Assembly (NCBI GenBank): GCA_016860845.1 | Contig: BOKF01000057.1 | Coordinates: 1 to 54,328, forward strand | Direction of reading: 5' to 3' | DNA from: Chloroflexota bacterium | GTDB taxonomy: Bacteria; Chloroflexota; Anaerolineae; 4572-78; J111 | Length of the DNA: 54,328 nucleotides | Shown here: positions 31,820-41,100 of the stretch, in pieces | Position numbering within the stretch: the stretch's first letter is position 1 | Layout: each line of letters opens with the position of its first letter | Notes under the pieces: model-generated | Told to the model about the DNA's origin: nothing | Seen by the model: the letters and a program-made list of their open reading frames with translations, nothing else | Database searches by the model: none | Made by a program: the position numbers and the translations under genes

Positions 31820-34495
31820 TACCACCTGGATTCCAAATAAGCCCTTTGTGTTCGGGTCTGCCTCCAGCTCACTCTGTAAAATGGCCTCGGCGCGAGAGCG
31901 GGGGAGGAGCATCGAAACCAGGCGGACCTGCTGGCCGGCGGAGCCATCCTCTTTGCGAAAGACGGCTTTGGTGAACTGCCCCTTCACCGGGATGGTAAAG
32001 CGCTGGCCGAAAAATTCCACCGTGTAATTACCCAATTCAGTCGCATAAATTTCAAAACCGCCGATGCCCCACTCCGGCTTGCTGCCGCTGGTCACCTGCT
32101 GCCGCCGCCCGCTGGGGCTGGTGATAGTGATGACCGCGTTGGCTACGCCAATATCGCCGACCAGCAGGGGCAGGCCGGTTCCCTGGGACAGGTCTACCTG
32201 CCACCCGCTACCTGGCGGCGCGGGGAGCTGCAAGGTCAGGGTCACTTTTTCCTGGCCGTTGTTGGCCACCGTATGGCTGATATCACTGTCGGCGACCGTG
32301 ATTACGTAGCTGCCCGCGGCCAGATTGGCAAAAGCGAAGTAACCCTGCATCTTGGTCGTTGCCGTTAAGTTCAGTCCATTGCCGGTCAAATGGACGAACC
32401 AATCGGGGACAGGCCGGTTGAAGTAATCGAGCAGGATGCCTTCGATGATCCCTGTCCCCTGGGCCGGGCCGGTCTGGCGGAAGGTCAGCCGGGTAAATTG
32501 GCCGTTCATGGGAATATCAAAGCGGTACCCGGCGACTTCCAGGACATACGTCCCGATTTTATTGGCGTAAATTTCAAACCCACCGGGGCCATATTCCGGC
32601 TTGGAGCCGGAAACGACGACGACCGAAGCGCCGCCAGGAGGGGTGATGCGAATCGGTACGTTGGGCTGGAGCCAATTGCCGACCAGCAGGGGCAGGCCGG
32701 GGCCGCGCACGGCATCAACGACAATGGCCGGCCGGGTTGGGGCCGGCAGAGTCAAATTGACGGTCAACTGCTGGCCGCTGGTTAGGGATAAATTGGTTTG
32801 GCGGATACCGAAATCAGGCACTTCCAGGGTATAGGTTCCGGCAGGAACGTTGCTAAAGCCATAGCGACCATCGGATTGGCTCCGGGCTTCCACAGTTTGG
32901 CCGGCGCCCGTCAAAACAACCCGGATATTAGCGGCCGGCTGGCCGGCCTGATCGGTTATGAGGCCCACAATCGCACCGGCCTGGACGGACGGGGTGATGG
33001 GGGCAATCGTCACGCCGGTGTAGTAATGCTTGATAATGGCCTCGTAGGGCTGCCCTTGCGAGGCCAAGGCCCGCGCCCCATATTGGCATAAGCCAACGCC
33101 GTGTCCCAACTTTTCGCCTTTGTCGGGGCAGGGAACGCCGCGCAGATAGGGCACGGGCGCGCCCTTGAAGACGTCCTCGTTGTTAAAGGTATGGCCGCCG
33201 CAGTTAGCCGAGAAGATGCCGTTCACGGTCTGGCTGTTGTAGCTAGCAACGAGGTTTTTGGTAAGTTGAATGGCTTCGTCGGATTTGGGGTGAACTTTGG
33301 TTGGATCGAAGTTCTGGCAGTGGGCCGGGCTGGTACAGATATCGGCGTTGGGGTGGCGGGGATGCTCGATGGCGTATTGAGCGTAGCTGCGGGCAGCTAC
33401 CGCCTGAGCTTTGACCGCCTCGGCGGGCCAGAGGGCAGGCATTTCCGCGGGAACCACCGCCCGCAGGTACTCTTCCAAAAGCATCACCTTCACCACGCCA
33501 TCGTCGAATAAAACCCGGATCGTTGGCGCTGCGGGAGCGCCTTCGCCCGGCTCGACTTCGCCGCCGGTCGTAACCGGCACATCCGGCATATCTTTCAAGC
33601 GAGCCAGGTGCTCGGATAGATTGCGGACGCGCTGCGCCCAGGAGTTGGCGATATTGCCGGGGCTGTTGGTTGGGTCCAGCCAGAGAAAGTAGGTTACGGC
33701 AATAACACGGGCGTCGCTCAGACATTGTTGGGCATGGTAGATGATCTGATCGGTAAAATCGGGATCAGCCGCGCCGAAGTTGCCGGCTTCGTCAATGATT
33801 ACTTTGGCTTTGAGCTTGTAGCGAGCCTCGAACAGTTTCAGCACGCGCCGCCAGCGAAAGGCGTACCACGAGGACAGAACCGGGTCGTAAAGCCAGGCGC
33901 GCTCGGAGCCGCCGGCATGTCCCCAGTAAGAATGGAAACAAATGATGTTATTGAAATAATCGCGGATGGTTTCGTACAGGTAATCGTAGCCGGCCCAGCC
34001 TTCGGTCGGCTGGCCGTTGTCATCCGGCGAGCCGTCCTCATGATGGCCAAAGGCAAAGGGCGGCGTGACCAGCTTCATGTCCGGCACACGGCTTTTGATA
34101 ACATCGGCGGTCATGCGGACCCATTGGGCGTACTTTTGATAAAATTCAGGCGTCGTATAACTTGGCTGGCTGGCCGGATTCTGGTCGCCATTTTCGTAGT
34201 GCAGGTTCATCTCGTTGGCAAAGTAGACGTAAGGGTCAAGCGCCTTCATATCGTTCCACTTGCTGGCAACCTGCTCACCCAGGCTCCGAGCAAAACCAAG
34301 CGGGTCCTGCTGCCAGTTGAAGGGATGTTGAAAACGGATAATGATGGGGACGTCGGGGTTGGCCGCCTTGTAAGCGAAGACGCCGTTCACCCCCAGATAA
34401 TCGTAGAAACAGGTTAATGCACCAGGACGCCAACTGAGCATTTGGGCCGGGTTGCCTGGATGACCATTGGCGACCCACAAACCAGGGCGACGCAT
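31817..34495 (-). CDS. Glycosidase-like barrel fused to SpoIID domain and carboxypeptidase-regulatory-like repeats
   Basis: 892 residues. About 1-310: TIM-barrel part resembling glycoside hydrolases (IIIRFQHPFNW, YFANEMNLHY with a possible catalytic Glu, ICFHSYWG, AKVIIDEAGNFG with a second Glu). About 330-510: SpoIID/LytB domain (MLLEEYLRAVVPAEMPALWP, AVKAQAVAARSYAQYAI, GHGVGLCQYGARALA). The rest: at least two CarboxypepD_reg-like beta domains (GLITDQAGQPAANIRVVLTG; GILLDYFNRPVPDWFVHLTG) alternating with related beta modules. No signal peptide is visible, odd for wall-acting domains. The start has GAGGAGG. Probably acts on peptidoglycan or another glycan; non-sporulating relatives also carry SpoIID-like proteins. 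Confidence 0.82.
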   Translation of the reverse strand: MRRPGLWVANGHPGNPAQMLSWRPGALTCFYDYLGVNGVFAYKAANPDVPIIIRFQHPFNWQQDPLGFARSLGEQVASKWNDMKALDPYVYFANEMNLHYENGDQNPASQPSYTTPEFYQKYAQWVRMTADVIKSRVPDMKLVTPPFAFGHHEDGSPDDNGQPTEGWAGYDYLYETIRDYFNNIICFHSYWGHAGGSERAWLYDPVLSSWYAFRWRRVLKLFEARYKLKAKVIIDEAGNFGAADPDFTDQIIYHAQQCLSDARVIAVTYFLWLDPTNSPGNIANSWAQRVRNLSEHLARLKDMPDVPVTTGGEVEPGEGAPAAPTIRVLFDDGVVKVMLLEEYLRAVVPAEMPALWPAEAVKAQAVAARSYAQYAIEHPRHPNADICTSPAHCQNFDPTKVHPKSDEAIQLTKNLVASYNSQTVNGIFSANCGGHTFNNEDVFKGAPVPYLRGVPCPDKGEKLGHGVGLCQYGARALASQGQPYEAIIKHYYTGVTIAPITPSVQAGAIVGLITDQAGQPAANIRVVLTGAGQTVEARSQSDGRYGFSNVPAGTYTLEVPDFGIRQTNLSLTSGQQLTVNLTLPAPTRPAIVVDAVRGPGLPLLVGNWLQPNVPIRITPPGGASVVVVSGSKPEYGPGGFEIYANKIGTYVLEVAGYRFDIPMNGQFTRLTFRQTGPAQGTGIIEGILLDYFNRPVPDWFVHLTGNGLNLTATTKMQGYFAFANLAAGSYVITVADSDISHTVANNGQEKVTLTLQLPAPPGSGWQVDLSQGTGLPLLVGDIGVANAVITITSPSGRRQQVTSGSKPEWGIGGFEIYATELGNYTVEFFGQRFTIPVKGQFTKAVFRKEDGSAGQQVRLVSMLLPRSRAEAILQSELEADPNTKGLFGIQVV

Positions 34496-34582
34496 AACGC
34501 CTCCTCAAACTCTTGCAGAGATGAACCTATTATGACATAAAATGAGACAGATGCAAGCACTACCCGGATTATAAAACAAAAA

Positions 34583-34608
34583 GCGTGCCATTATTTGCAC
34601 GCCCTCTT
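34583..34608 (-). terminator. Intrinsic terminator after the 34640 gene
   Basis: On the minus strand GCGTGC and GCACGC pair around an 8-nt loop and are followed by TTTTTGTTTT. Ends transcription from the ferredoxin-like-fold gene before the glycosidase/SpoIID gene. Confidence 0.75.
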
Positions 34609-34639
34609 TGAAATCCACCCGGTAAGCCAGGCTACAGAA

Positions 34640-34942
34640 TTATAACAACTGAAAGCGGCTGGTCGCCCGCACGATTTTGAAATTAAAGTTGGTCACGTAC
34701 TCAAACAGTTTAGTTTGCAGCTTCTGCCAATCGTGGCTGCTCAGAACAGATTGCATGGTCGGCAGGTCTTCGGCCACGCAGCCGGTGAGAATCTGGGGAC
34801 CGTCGCCAAAAACCGTGTACCAGGCCTCGGTCGGTTGGACGCCCAGTTTCATAATCCCAGGGGCAAATTCACGGACAATAAATTCAAAATACTCACTTTC
34901 AGAACCGGGCTTAATGTCCCAACTCATCAATATCTTAACCAT
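34640..34942 (-). CDS. Small conserved protein, probable dimeric alpha/beta-barrel (ABM-like) fold
   Basis: 100 residues: MVKILMSWDIKPGSESEYFEF, VREFAPGIMKLG, AWYTVFGDGPQI, then a helix and YVTNFNFKIV. The order beta-alpha-beta-beta-alpha-beta, with E-x-E-Y-F-E-F in the first helix, fits the antibiotic-biosynthesis-monooxygenase/Dabb-type ferredoxin-like fold. No catalytic residues can be assigned. Cytoplasmic, single-gene unit with its own terminator. Function unknown. Confidence 0.65.
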   Translation of the reverse strand: MVKILMSWDIKPGSESEYFEFIVREFAPGIMKLGVQPTEAWYTVFGDGPQILTGCVAEDLPTMQSVLSSHDWQKLQTKLFEYVTNFNFKIVRATSRFQLL

Positions 34943-35060
34943 AAATGATTATCCTTATAGGAGGTATCTGCAAGCCGACGGGCAAAATTGTAGCAGAGAG
35001 GATAGCAGAACAAGGTCATTTCTGCAAGTTGTTTAAATAACCGCTGACCACCCTCAGGAT

Positions 35061-36344
35061 TTACATGGTAACACTTTCTGCTTCACCCAGCAGATTACCC
35101 AACACTTCACCCTGACCAAAGGGACCGACAACAGCCAGGTTATAAGCCCTGGGGGTGATGATTTTCTGCGCCACCGCCAGGACATCCTCGGCAGTTACCG
35201 CATCATAGATTTGTAAAACTTCTTCCGGGGTCCGAATGTCGTCCATAAATAAGGCTTGGTAAGCCACCCAGGCCGCCCGGCTAAAACTGTCTTCCAGCCC
35301 CAAAACCAGGCGGCCTTTGAGGTACTCTTTGACTTTGTGCAACTCGGCCGGGGGGATTGGCTCCAGGCGCAGGCGATCCAACTCGTCCAGAACGGCTTGC
35401 AAGGCTTCCGGGGCTCGTTCAGGGTCAACACCGGCATAGATTACCAGCGAGCCGGTATCCTGAAGCAAATTGAGGCTAGAGTCAACCGCATAAGCCAGTC
35501 CCTTTTCTTCGCGAATATTCAAGAAGAGACGGGAACTCATGCCCTCTCCCAGAACGGCGTTGAGTACACTGAGTGCATATCGCTGCGGGTCGTGTCGAGA
35601 GAGGCCGGGCAGGGCCAGGCAAACATGCCCCTGCTCGATGGGCCGGTCTTCGACGTGCCAGCGTGCCCTGGGCTGAGGCGGTGGAACCGGCTCAAACGAG
35701 GGTATCTGGCGCGGTTCCCAATCGCCCAGTAAAGCCATCAGTTCTGCCAGGATGCGGTCCGGGTCAAAAGCTCCGCCTATGGCCACCAGGGCATTTTCCG
35801 GGTGGTAGCTGGCGGTAAAGTAGGCCACCAGCGAGTCGCGGCTCAGGCCGGTCAGGCTTTCGGGCGTGCCGACAATGTTATGCCCCAGCGGGTGGTTAGG
35901 CCACAAGACCTGGTCCAACAGCACATTGGCCCAGCTATCGGGCGAGTCGTAAATCATGTTCAGCTCTTCGCCAATCACGTAGCGTTCTTTTTCAAACTCA
36001 GTTGGCTCAAAAAGAGGATACCGGACCATATCCGCCAGAACATCCAGGGCAGTGCTGGCCTGAGCAGCAGCTACTTTGGCATAATAAACCGTCGCCTCCT
36101 GGCTGGTGTAGGCGTTGCTCACCCCACCCACCCCTTCAATCGTTTCGGCGATAATTCTGGCGCTGGGCCGCCGGGTAGTGCCCTTAAAAAGCATATGCTC
36201 GATAAAATGAGAGACACCCGCTTCCACCGGGCGCTCATAACGCGACCCGACCCGTACAAAAATACCCAGGCTGACCGATTGGAAGCTCGATACCGGCACG
36301 AAGTAAATTCTTAACCCATTGGCTAGCGTATGGAGTTGATACAT
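35061..36344 (-). CDS. M16-family zinc metallopeptidase
   Basis: 427 residues. The inverted zinc motif HFIEH is at 46-50 with the third ligand Glu at 126 (GEELNM), spaced as in processing-peptidase and PqqL-like enzymes. The C-terminal M16 half (YALSVLNAVLGEGMSSRLFLNIREEKGLAYAVDSS) is complete. No signal peptide, so cytoplasmic or released another way. Active as a dimer or pair; here a single copy gives both halves. It follows a terminator and starts its own unit. Confidence 0.92.
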   Translation of the reverse strand: MYQLHTLANGLRIYFVPVSSFQSVSLGIFVRVGSRYERPVEAGVSHFIEHMLFKGTTRRPSARIIAETIEGVGGVSNAYTSQEATVYYAKVAAAQASTALDVLADMVRYPLFEPTEFEKERYVIGEELNMIYDSPDSWANVLLDQVLWPNHPLGHNIVGTPESLTGLSRDSLVAYFTASYHPENALVAIGGAFDPDRILAELMALLGDWEPRQIPSFEPVPPPQPRARWHVEDRPIEQGHVCLALPGLSRHDPQRYALSVLNAVLGEGMSSRLFLNIREEKGLAYAVDSSLNLLQDTGSLVIYAGVDPERAPEALQAVLDELDRLRLEPIPPAELHKVKEYLKGRLVLGLEDSFSRAAWVAYQALFMDDIRTPEEVLQIYDAVTAEDVLAVAQKIITPRAYNLAVVGPFGQGEVLGNLLGEAESVTM

Positions 36345-36387
36345 TTCGACCCGTTTCCGTGGAGAAAGTCCTTTTTGGATAAAAAAA

Positions 36388-36413
36388 CAGGCTGCACTTG
36401 AAGGCGCAGCCTG
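36388..36413 (-). terminator. Intrinsic terminator after the Gly-rich surface protein
   Basis: CAGGCTGC (36388-36395) pairs with GCAGCCTG (36406-36413). On the minus strand the hairpin runs into TTTTTTT. Separates the surface cluster from the M16 gene. Confidence 0.8.
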
Positions 36414-36482
36414 AGTGATTATAGACTGAGTCAGGCAAAGGTCAATTTCAGGCAGTCCTATGGAGCAAGTTGCCAGCTTGCC

Positions 36483-37925
36483 CTACAAGTCAAAGCGGCG
36501 ACGCCAAAAAGTGATCCCGCTGCCCAACACCAGCAACCCCAAAAAGAACACAGCCACGGCGACGGTGACAGACGGCCCTCTGGAAGCCGCATTATGAACG
36601 ACGACCATCTCGCTTTGCCCAGCGCTATCAGTGGTGATAGCCAGCCTGAACGCACGGGCCGCGCCTGGGTGAGCCTGATTAACCGCATGCCCGACCACCA
36701 ACTCGGCCTCGGCCAGGTTAACTTCGCCCCTTGGATCAAGGGTATCCGCTGGTAAGTCAATCTCGCCTCCGGTCGAAGGCATATTGCTGGGCGGGACAAA
36801 CTCGTCGCCGGCAGTCGTGGGATTGGCGGCTGAAGCTGCCGGCTGACCTGCTGCCGCAGATTCGGCGCTGTCCGCAACCGGCTCAAGCAAACTTCCCCCG
36901 GTGGTCGGCGCTTCGGCGGGTGGGACAAAATCCGCGCCTTCGCTGCCGGTCACACCTGAAGCAGCCAACACCGGCGTTTCGTCACTGCCCACTGTAAAAT
37001 CAAGCCAGGCTTGATCGGCGGCGCTTTCGCGGTAAAAGAGAGTAGCGGTGTTTCGTATCTTGGTCCCACCGAGCAAATCCACATCGGCATTAACCGTCAG
37101 CCGGATCGTCGCTTTGGCTTTGGAGGCCAGTTTATCCCAGTTGAGCACAACCAACTGCCCATCTTCGCCGCCGTCAACAATCTGGCCGTAGGTGGGATCT
37201 ACCGAACTGCTTACCTTCAACGCTTTAAACCCTCGCGGCATCAAATCGGTGACAATAACATTGGTGATGTCAGTAGGCAGGTTGTTTTCAACGGTCAGGG
37301 TAACTTCAAAATTACTATCCGGAGCAACCGTCTGGCTGGGCGCAGCCATATCAATCTTGGCCGGCGGGTCCACGCGTGAACCGCTAAAAACGGCAATATT
37401 CGCCACAGTGGGATACGTGCAGTTGAGATATACCCCGGCATCCTGGATGAGTGGTTGAAGCTGGGTCTGCCCCGGGGCTACGCCGACATGTAATTTGGCA
37501 ATGCCCACGCCCAGGCCGCCCAGGCTATAATTCCCATCGCTGGCGCTGCGGGTGGCCGTCCGCCAACTCCCGGTTTTTAATTCAACCCCCATATCGGCCT
37601 GCGGCCCCATACCCCAATTGATGATCTGGCCCTTTGTAGCGGCGCAGCCAGGTACCACGGGGCCGGCTTCCGCAGAGATGTTGCCGGTACCATTGTCGGC
37701 AGAGCCGTTGCCGCCACCACCGCCGCCGCCACCGCTACCACCGCTACCACCACCACCGCCGCCACCACCGCCGCCACCACCGCCGCCACCGCCTGTATCA
37801 GCGGGTGGGCGAGGGTCTTGGGCGGGTGGGCTGGCATGGACGACCGCCAGCAGATTTACTCCAATTAGCCCTGCTACCATTAGCCCAATCATTAAGCGAA
37901 ATAGGATTTTATTTCTATTTTTCAT
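36483..37925 (-). CDS. Cell-surface protein with poly-Gly tract, DUF11 domain and C-terminal anchor
   Basis: 480 residues. Signal peptide (LFRLMIGLMVAGLIGVNLLAVVHA), a run of Gly broken by Ser (about 45-75), a Cys-containing domain resembling a SdrD-B/CarboxypepD-type strand set (VVPGCAATKGQIINWG...YSLGGLGVGIAKLHV), then a DUF11 domain (PSQTVAPDSNFEVTLTVENNLPTDITNVIVTDLMPRGF), Glu/Pro-rich spacers, and a membrane helix (VAVAVFFLGLLVLGSGITFW) followed by RRRFDL. The order signal, beta domains, helix, basic tail means it is membrane-anchored with the body outside. Last of three surface genes on this strand. Confidence 0.8.
   Translation of the reverse strand: MKNRNKILFRLMIGLMVAGLIGVNLLAVVHASPPAQDPRPPADTGGGGGGGGGGGGGGGGSGGSGGGGGGGGNGSADNGTGNISAEAGPVVPGCAATKGQIINWGMGPQADMGVELKTGSWRTATRSASDGNYSLGGLGVGIAKLHVGVAPGQTQLQPLIQDAGVYLNCTYPTVANIAVFSGSRVDPPAKIDMAAPSQTVAPDSNFEVTLTVENNLPTDITNVIVTDLMPRGFKALKVSSSVDPTYGQIVDGGEDGQLVVLNWDKLASKAKATIRLTVNADVDLLGGTKIRNTATLFYRESAADQAWLDFTVGSDETPVLAASGVTGSEGADFVPPAEAPTTGGSLLEPVADSAESAAAGQPAASAANPTTAGDEFVPPSNMPSTGGEIDLPADTLDPRGEVNLAEAELVVGHAVNQAHPGAARAFRLAITTDSAGQSEMVVVHNAASRGPSVTVAVAVFFLGLLVLGSGITFWRRRFDL
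37696..37795. repeat. Triplet microsatellite encoding poly-Gly
   Basis: CCACCG-type triplets in near-perfect repetition encode about 30 Gly with a few Ser. Prone to slippage in steps of three, so linker length may vary between cells; in sequence data it may also be misjudged. Confidence 0.8.
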
Positions 37926-38019
37926 TTGACCCCTATTCCTTTAATGGATCATCCATTTTAATACCTCTATGTTACCATACATAAGAAGCTACGTCAATCC
38001 ACCTTATGTAAAGTCACTG

Positions 38020-38185
38020 GCATATTCAAAGTCGCTTACCAAAAGTGTGACTAGCCTCCCGAGTAGGCGATAGCCGTATCGAGGGGTGCGGGTTCGCCCA
38101 GATGTCGTCCGTTAACCGCACCTCTCGATATGCCTCTGCTTCGTTCCGGCTACTCGGGCTGCTTTTCTACTGACTTTGAACATAC
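38020..38185. repeat. Nested triple palindrome (large intergenic structure)
   Basis: Three nested inverted repeats: GCATATTCAAAGTC (38020) / GACTTTGAACATAC (38172), 12 of 14; CCCGAGTAG (38058) / CTACTCGGG (38150), perfect; ATCGAGGGGTGCGG (38078) / CCGCACCTCTCGAT (38116), 13 of 14. A GGG-TTCG-CCC tetraloop hairpin (38090-38099) sits at the inner stem. The direct repeat TGTAAAGTCA flanks it (38007 and 38189). It lies between two surface genes; a structured RNA or a mobile element are both possible. The 37926-38199 gap contains nothing else. Confidence 0.65.
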
Positions 38186-38199
38186 CGTGTGTAAAGTCA

Positions 38200-41100
38200 T
38201 CATGGATCCCACCGGGGCGGTAGTGAGGCCGGATCAGGTAGATTGCTTAGATCAATAAGTTCTCCTCCTGAAAGCGGGGCAACAAAATGGAGTTCAGAGC
38301 GGTTATTACTCTCGTTGCTCTCGACGATGCCGCCATTGGGCGATCCATTTTGACTGAAGCTGTCGGCATAGACAAAGAGATCCTGAGTCCCAGCGACAAA
38401 ACTGCCGTTCCATATCGTTTGAGGCCCGCTGGGAGCCAACCCACCCACTCCGTTCGAGGTCAGGATGATACTGGCGCCGGGAGCTAACCCCGGCGAGGGG
38501 ATAGCCCAGGCAATACCCTGTTTGGGAGATACCGTGCTGCCCAATTTATCCCAGCGCTGGTTGCCCGTTGTGGGTGCGGGTGTGGGATTGATGTAAAAGT
38601 CAACCCAGAAGCCATTGCCCGTAGAGCCAGTACCCACATTGGTAATAACCACTGTGACCACAACCGGTTGGCCGGCCGAGGGATTGGCCGGGCTGAGTGA
38701 GAAACTGCTGATCAGGTCTGGCCGCGAGGCAAAGTCTTTAAAAATAACCGGCAAGAAAACATCCAGCGTCGCCGTTGTGACAGAGTGAGTCACGATATTA
38801 CTGGTCGTCAACGGGGTCTGGCTGCTAAGAACACGGGCCTGGTTCGACAGGATGGTGCCAGACGGGACGGCTGAAACCGAAACCTGAATGTTGGCCGTGA
38901 AGACTTGATTGGGGCCGAGAGCTGGCGTGGTCACAGTGGTGGTCGGGCCGCCGGAACAGTTAGCCGGAGGTGTACAGGCGACAAAAGATACCCCCGCCGG
39001 AAGCGTATCGGAAATGACGACGTTGGTGGCCGTTCCGGTGCCTGTGTTTCTTACCTGGAGGGTATAGTTGATGATATTGTTTGGCCGAACTTCAGCGCCC
39101 GAAGCAGGATTAGCCGTCTTGGTAATCGTCAAGGCCTGCGTATTTAGAATCAGCGTCCTAGTCTGAACCAAGCTACCAACGGTGGCTGTAATGACCACTA
39201 CCCCCTCCGTGGAGTTTGAAGTCACCGTTGTTGTCGCTACCCCGCTGGCATTGGTGGTGCGGACGGCAGGATTCAATGAGACCAACGTCAAATCGCTGAC
39301 GGTAAAGGTGACTACCTGGTTAGGCGAAGCGCCGAAACAGTCGAGGACCGTAGCAGTCACCGTAGCGGTATTGCCACCAACCGCCAGGGGGTTAGGAATT
39401 ACCGTCAGGTTCAAGTTCGTAGCAATAGCCGGGGTAATGATCCTTATAGTAGCTGTGTCAATCAGCAGTGGCGAGGCAGTGGTCGCCTGGATCGTGGCCA
39501 GGTTGGAAGGAGTTCTACCCGTTAGGGTCGAGGTGAAGATACCGGCGCTATTGGTATTACCCGGATTAGGCGAAAAATCACTCGTCGCGCCGGGGATTAG
39601 GGCCAGATTCACCTCTTTACTAGGTATGGCGTTGCCAAAGGCGTCGGTCAGGGTGGTAGTCACAGCGGCCGTCTGGCAGACATTAATCGAGGTGGGAACT
39701 GCGGTCACCGTCAGGGTTGTGGGGACATTGGGTCGTATCTCAACGTCAACTGTCCCTGTAATGGTGCCACTAATTGCCGTGATAGTATCCAAAGCTGGCG
39801 ATGTAGCGGAAAAAACCCGGAAATTACCTACTCTGAACCCATTAACCAAGGTCGTAGAAATCGGCGTAATAGTACCAGTAGTATCGTTGATTGTAACGGT
39901 ATCATTAGCCGAAGTAACCCGGTTGCCAAAAACATCTACAGCGGTGATGCTGATGGGGAAGGTAACGCCGGCGGTTTGCGGTGAAGTAGCCGCCAGAATG
40001 AAGCGGTCTACCGCGCCAGGGGTAAAGGTTACAATGGTGGTAGTAATAATGGAACTGCTCGCGCCGCTTATTTGAGCCCCTAGAGTAGTAGTACTGGCAA
40101 CGGTAGAGGATAGATTGGCCGAAACCTGACCTCCAGAAGTATTGATTACGACAGGTGCAGAACTACCATTGATGGTACTGCCCGAAAGGCTGGTGGTTAG
40201 GGTGATGGAAGTGCCGTCAAAAACAGGATTGCCAAAAATATCTTCGGCTTGCGCGCCGGTCAGCACATTCAGACCCACTTGCTGCGTCGGGGGGACAGCG
40301 GTGACGGTGAGGGTGAAAGGCAAGCCCGGCCGTCCTTGAATATCTGTTGTCGTAGTAGCCGAGTAACCGCTGCCGGCAATAATAACCGAATTACTGATCT
40401 GTCCCCCACTGGAAGCCCAGGGAGAAGTAATCACCTGGCCAGTGAGGGTGATAACGCCAAAACCGCCGGGGGGCAAATCGGTATCAGTCCAGACATATTC
40501 CGGCGGTAAAGCCGTTACAAAGGTTGCTTCGGTGCTGCCGGAGACGATATTGGTAACGCTGACCGGGAGGGTGTCGGTGATAAGCACACCTGGCAATGTA
40601 ATCGTGATGGCGCCGGTATTGGTATAAATAATCCTATACTCGACGTTATCTCCGGCTCGAATGAAGCCGGTAGGCGACACAAATTTTGTCACCACCAGCG
40701 TCGGCGCTTGAACCAATGTTGTGATTGAATCGGTAGCGACCACATTGGCTGCGACAACTGTTACATCATTCATTAAAAGCGAATCATTGGGGAGCGTGGG
40801 CGGAACAGTGACCGACAGAGTCAAGACTTGGTCTTGACCATTGGCCGGTATAGATAAGCCCGCCCAACTGACAAGACCATTGTTAAAGGTATAACCGGGC
40901 GATGCATCGTTAAAGCTGACTCTGCTATCCAATACATCCGTAATGGCCGCGCCAACGGCGTTAGCGTTGCCGTCATTGGAGTAGGCGATGGTATAGGTTA
41001 AAACAGAGCCAACCGCTACCGGGCTGGGATCGGCGGTCTTCTGAATGTGCAGGTTAGGGCTGCTGTTAATCGTGTTAAATGTAGTGAAGAATTGGGGTGT

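Noticed and set aside
39182..40075. 297-codon open frame opposite the giant DUF11 gene
   Set aside because: Val/Ala-rich shadow of the Thr/Val repeats on the minus strand; no signal peptide or domain.
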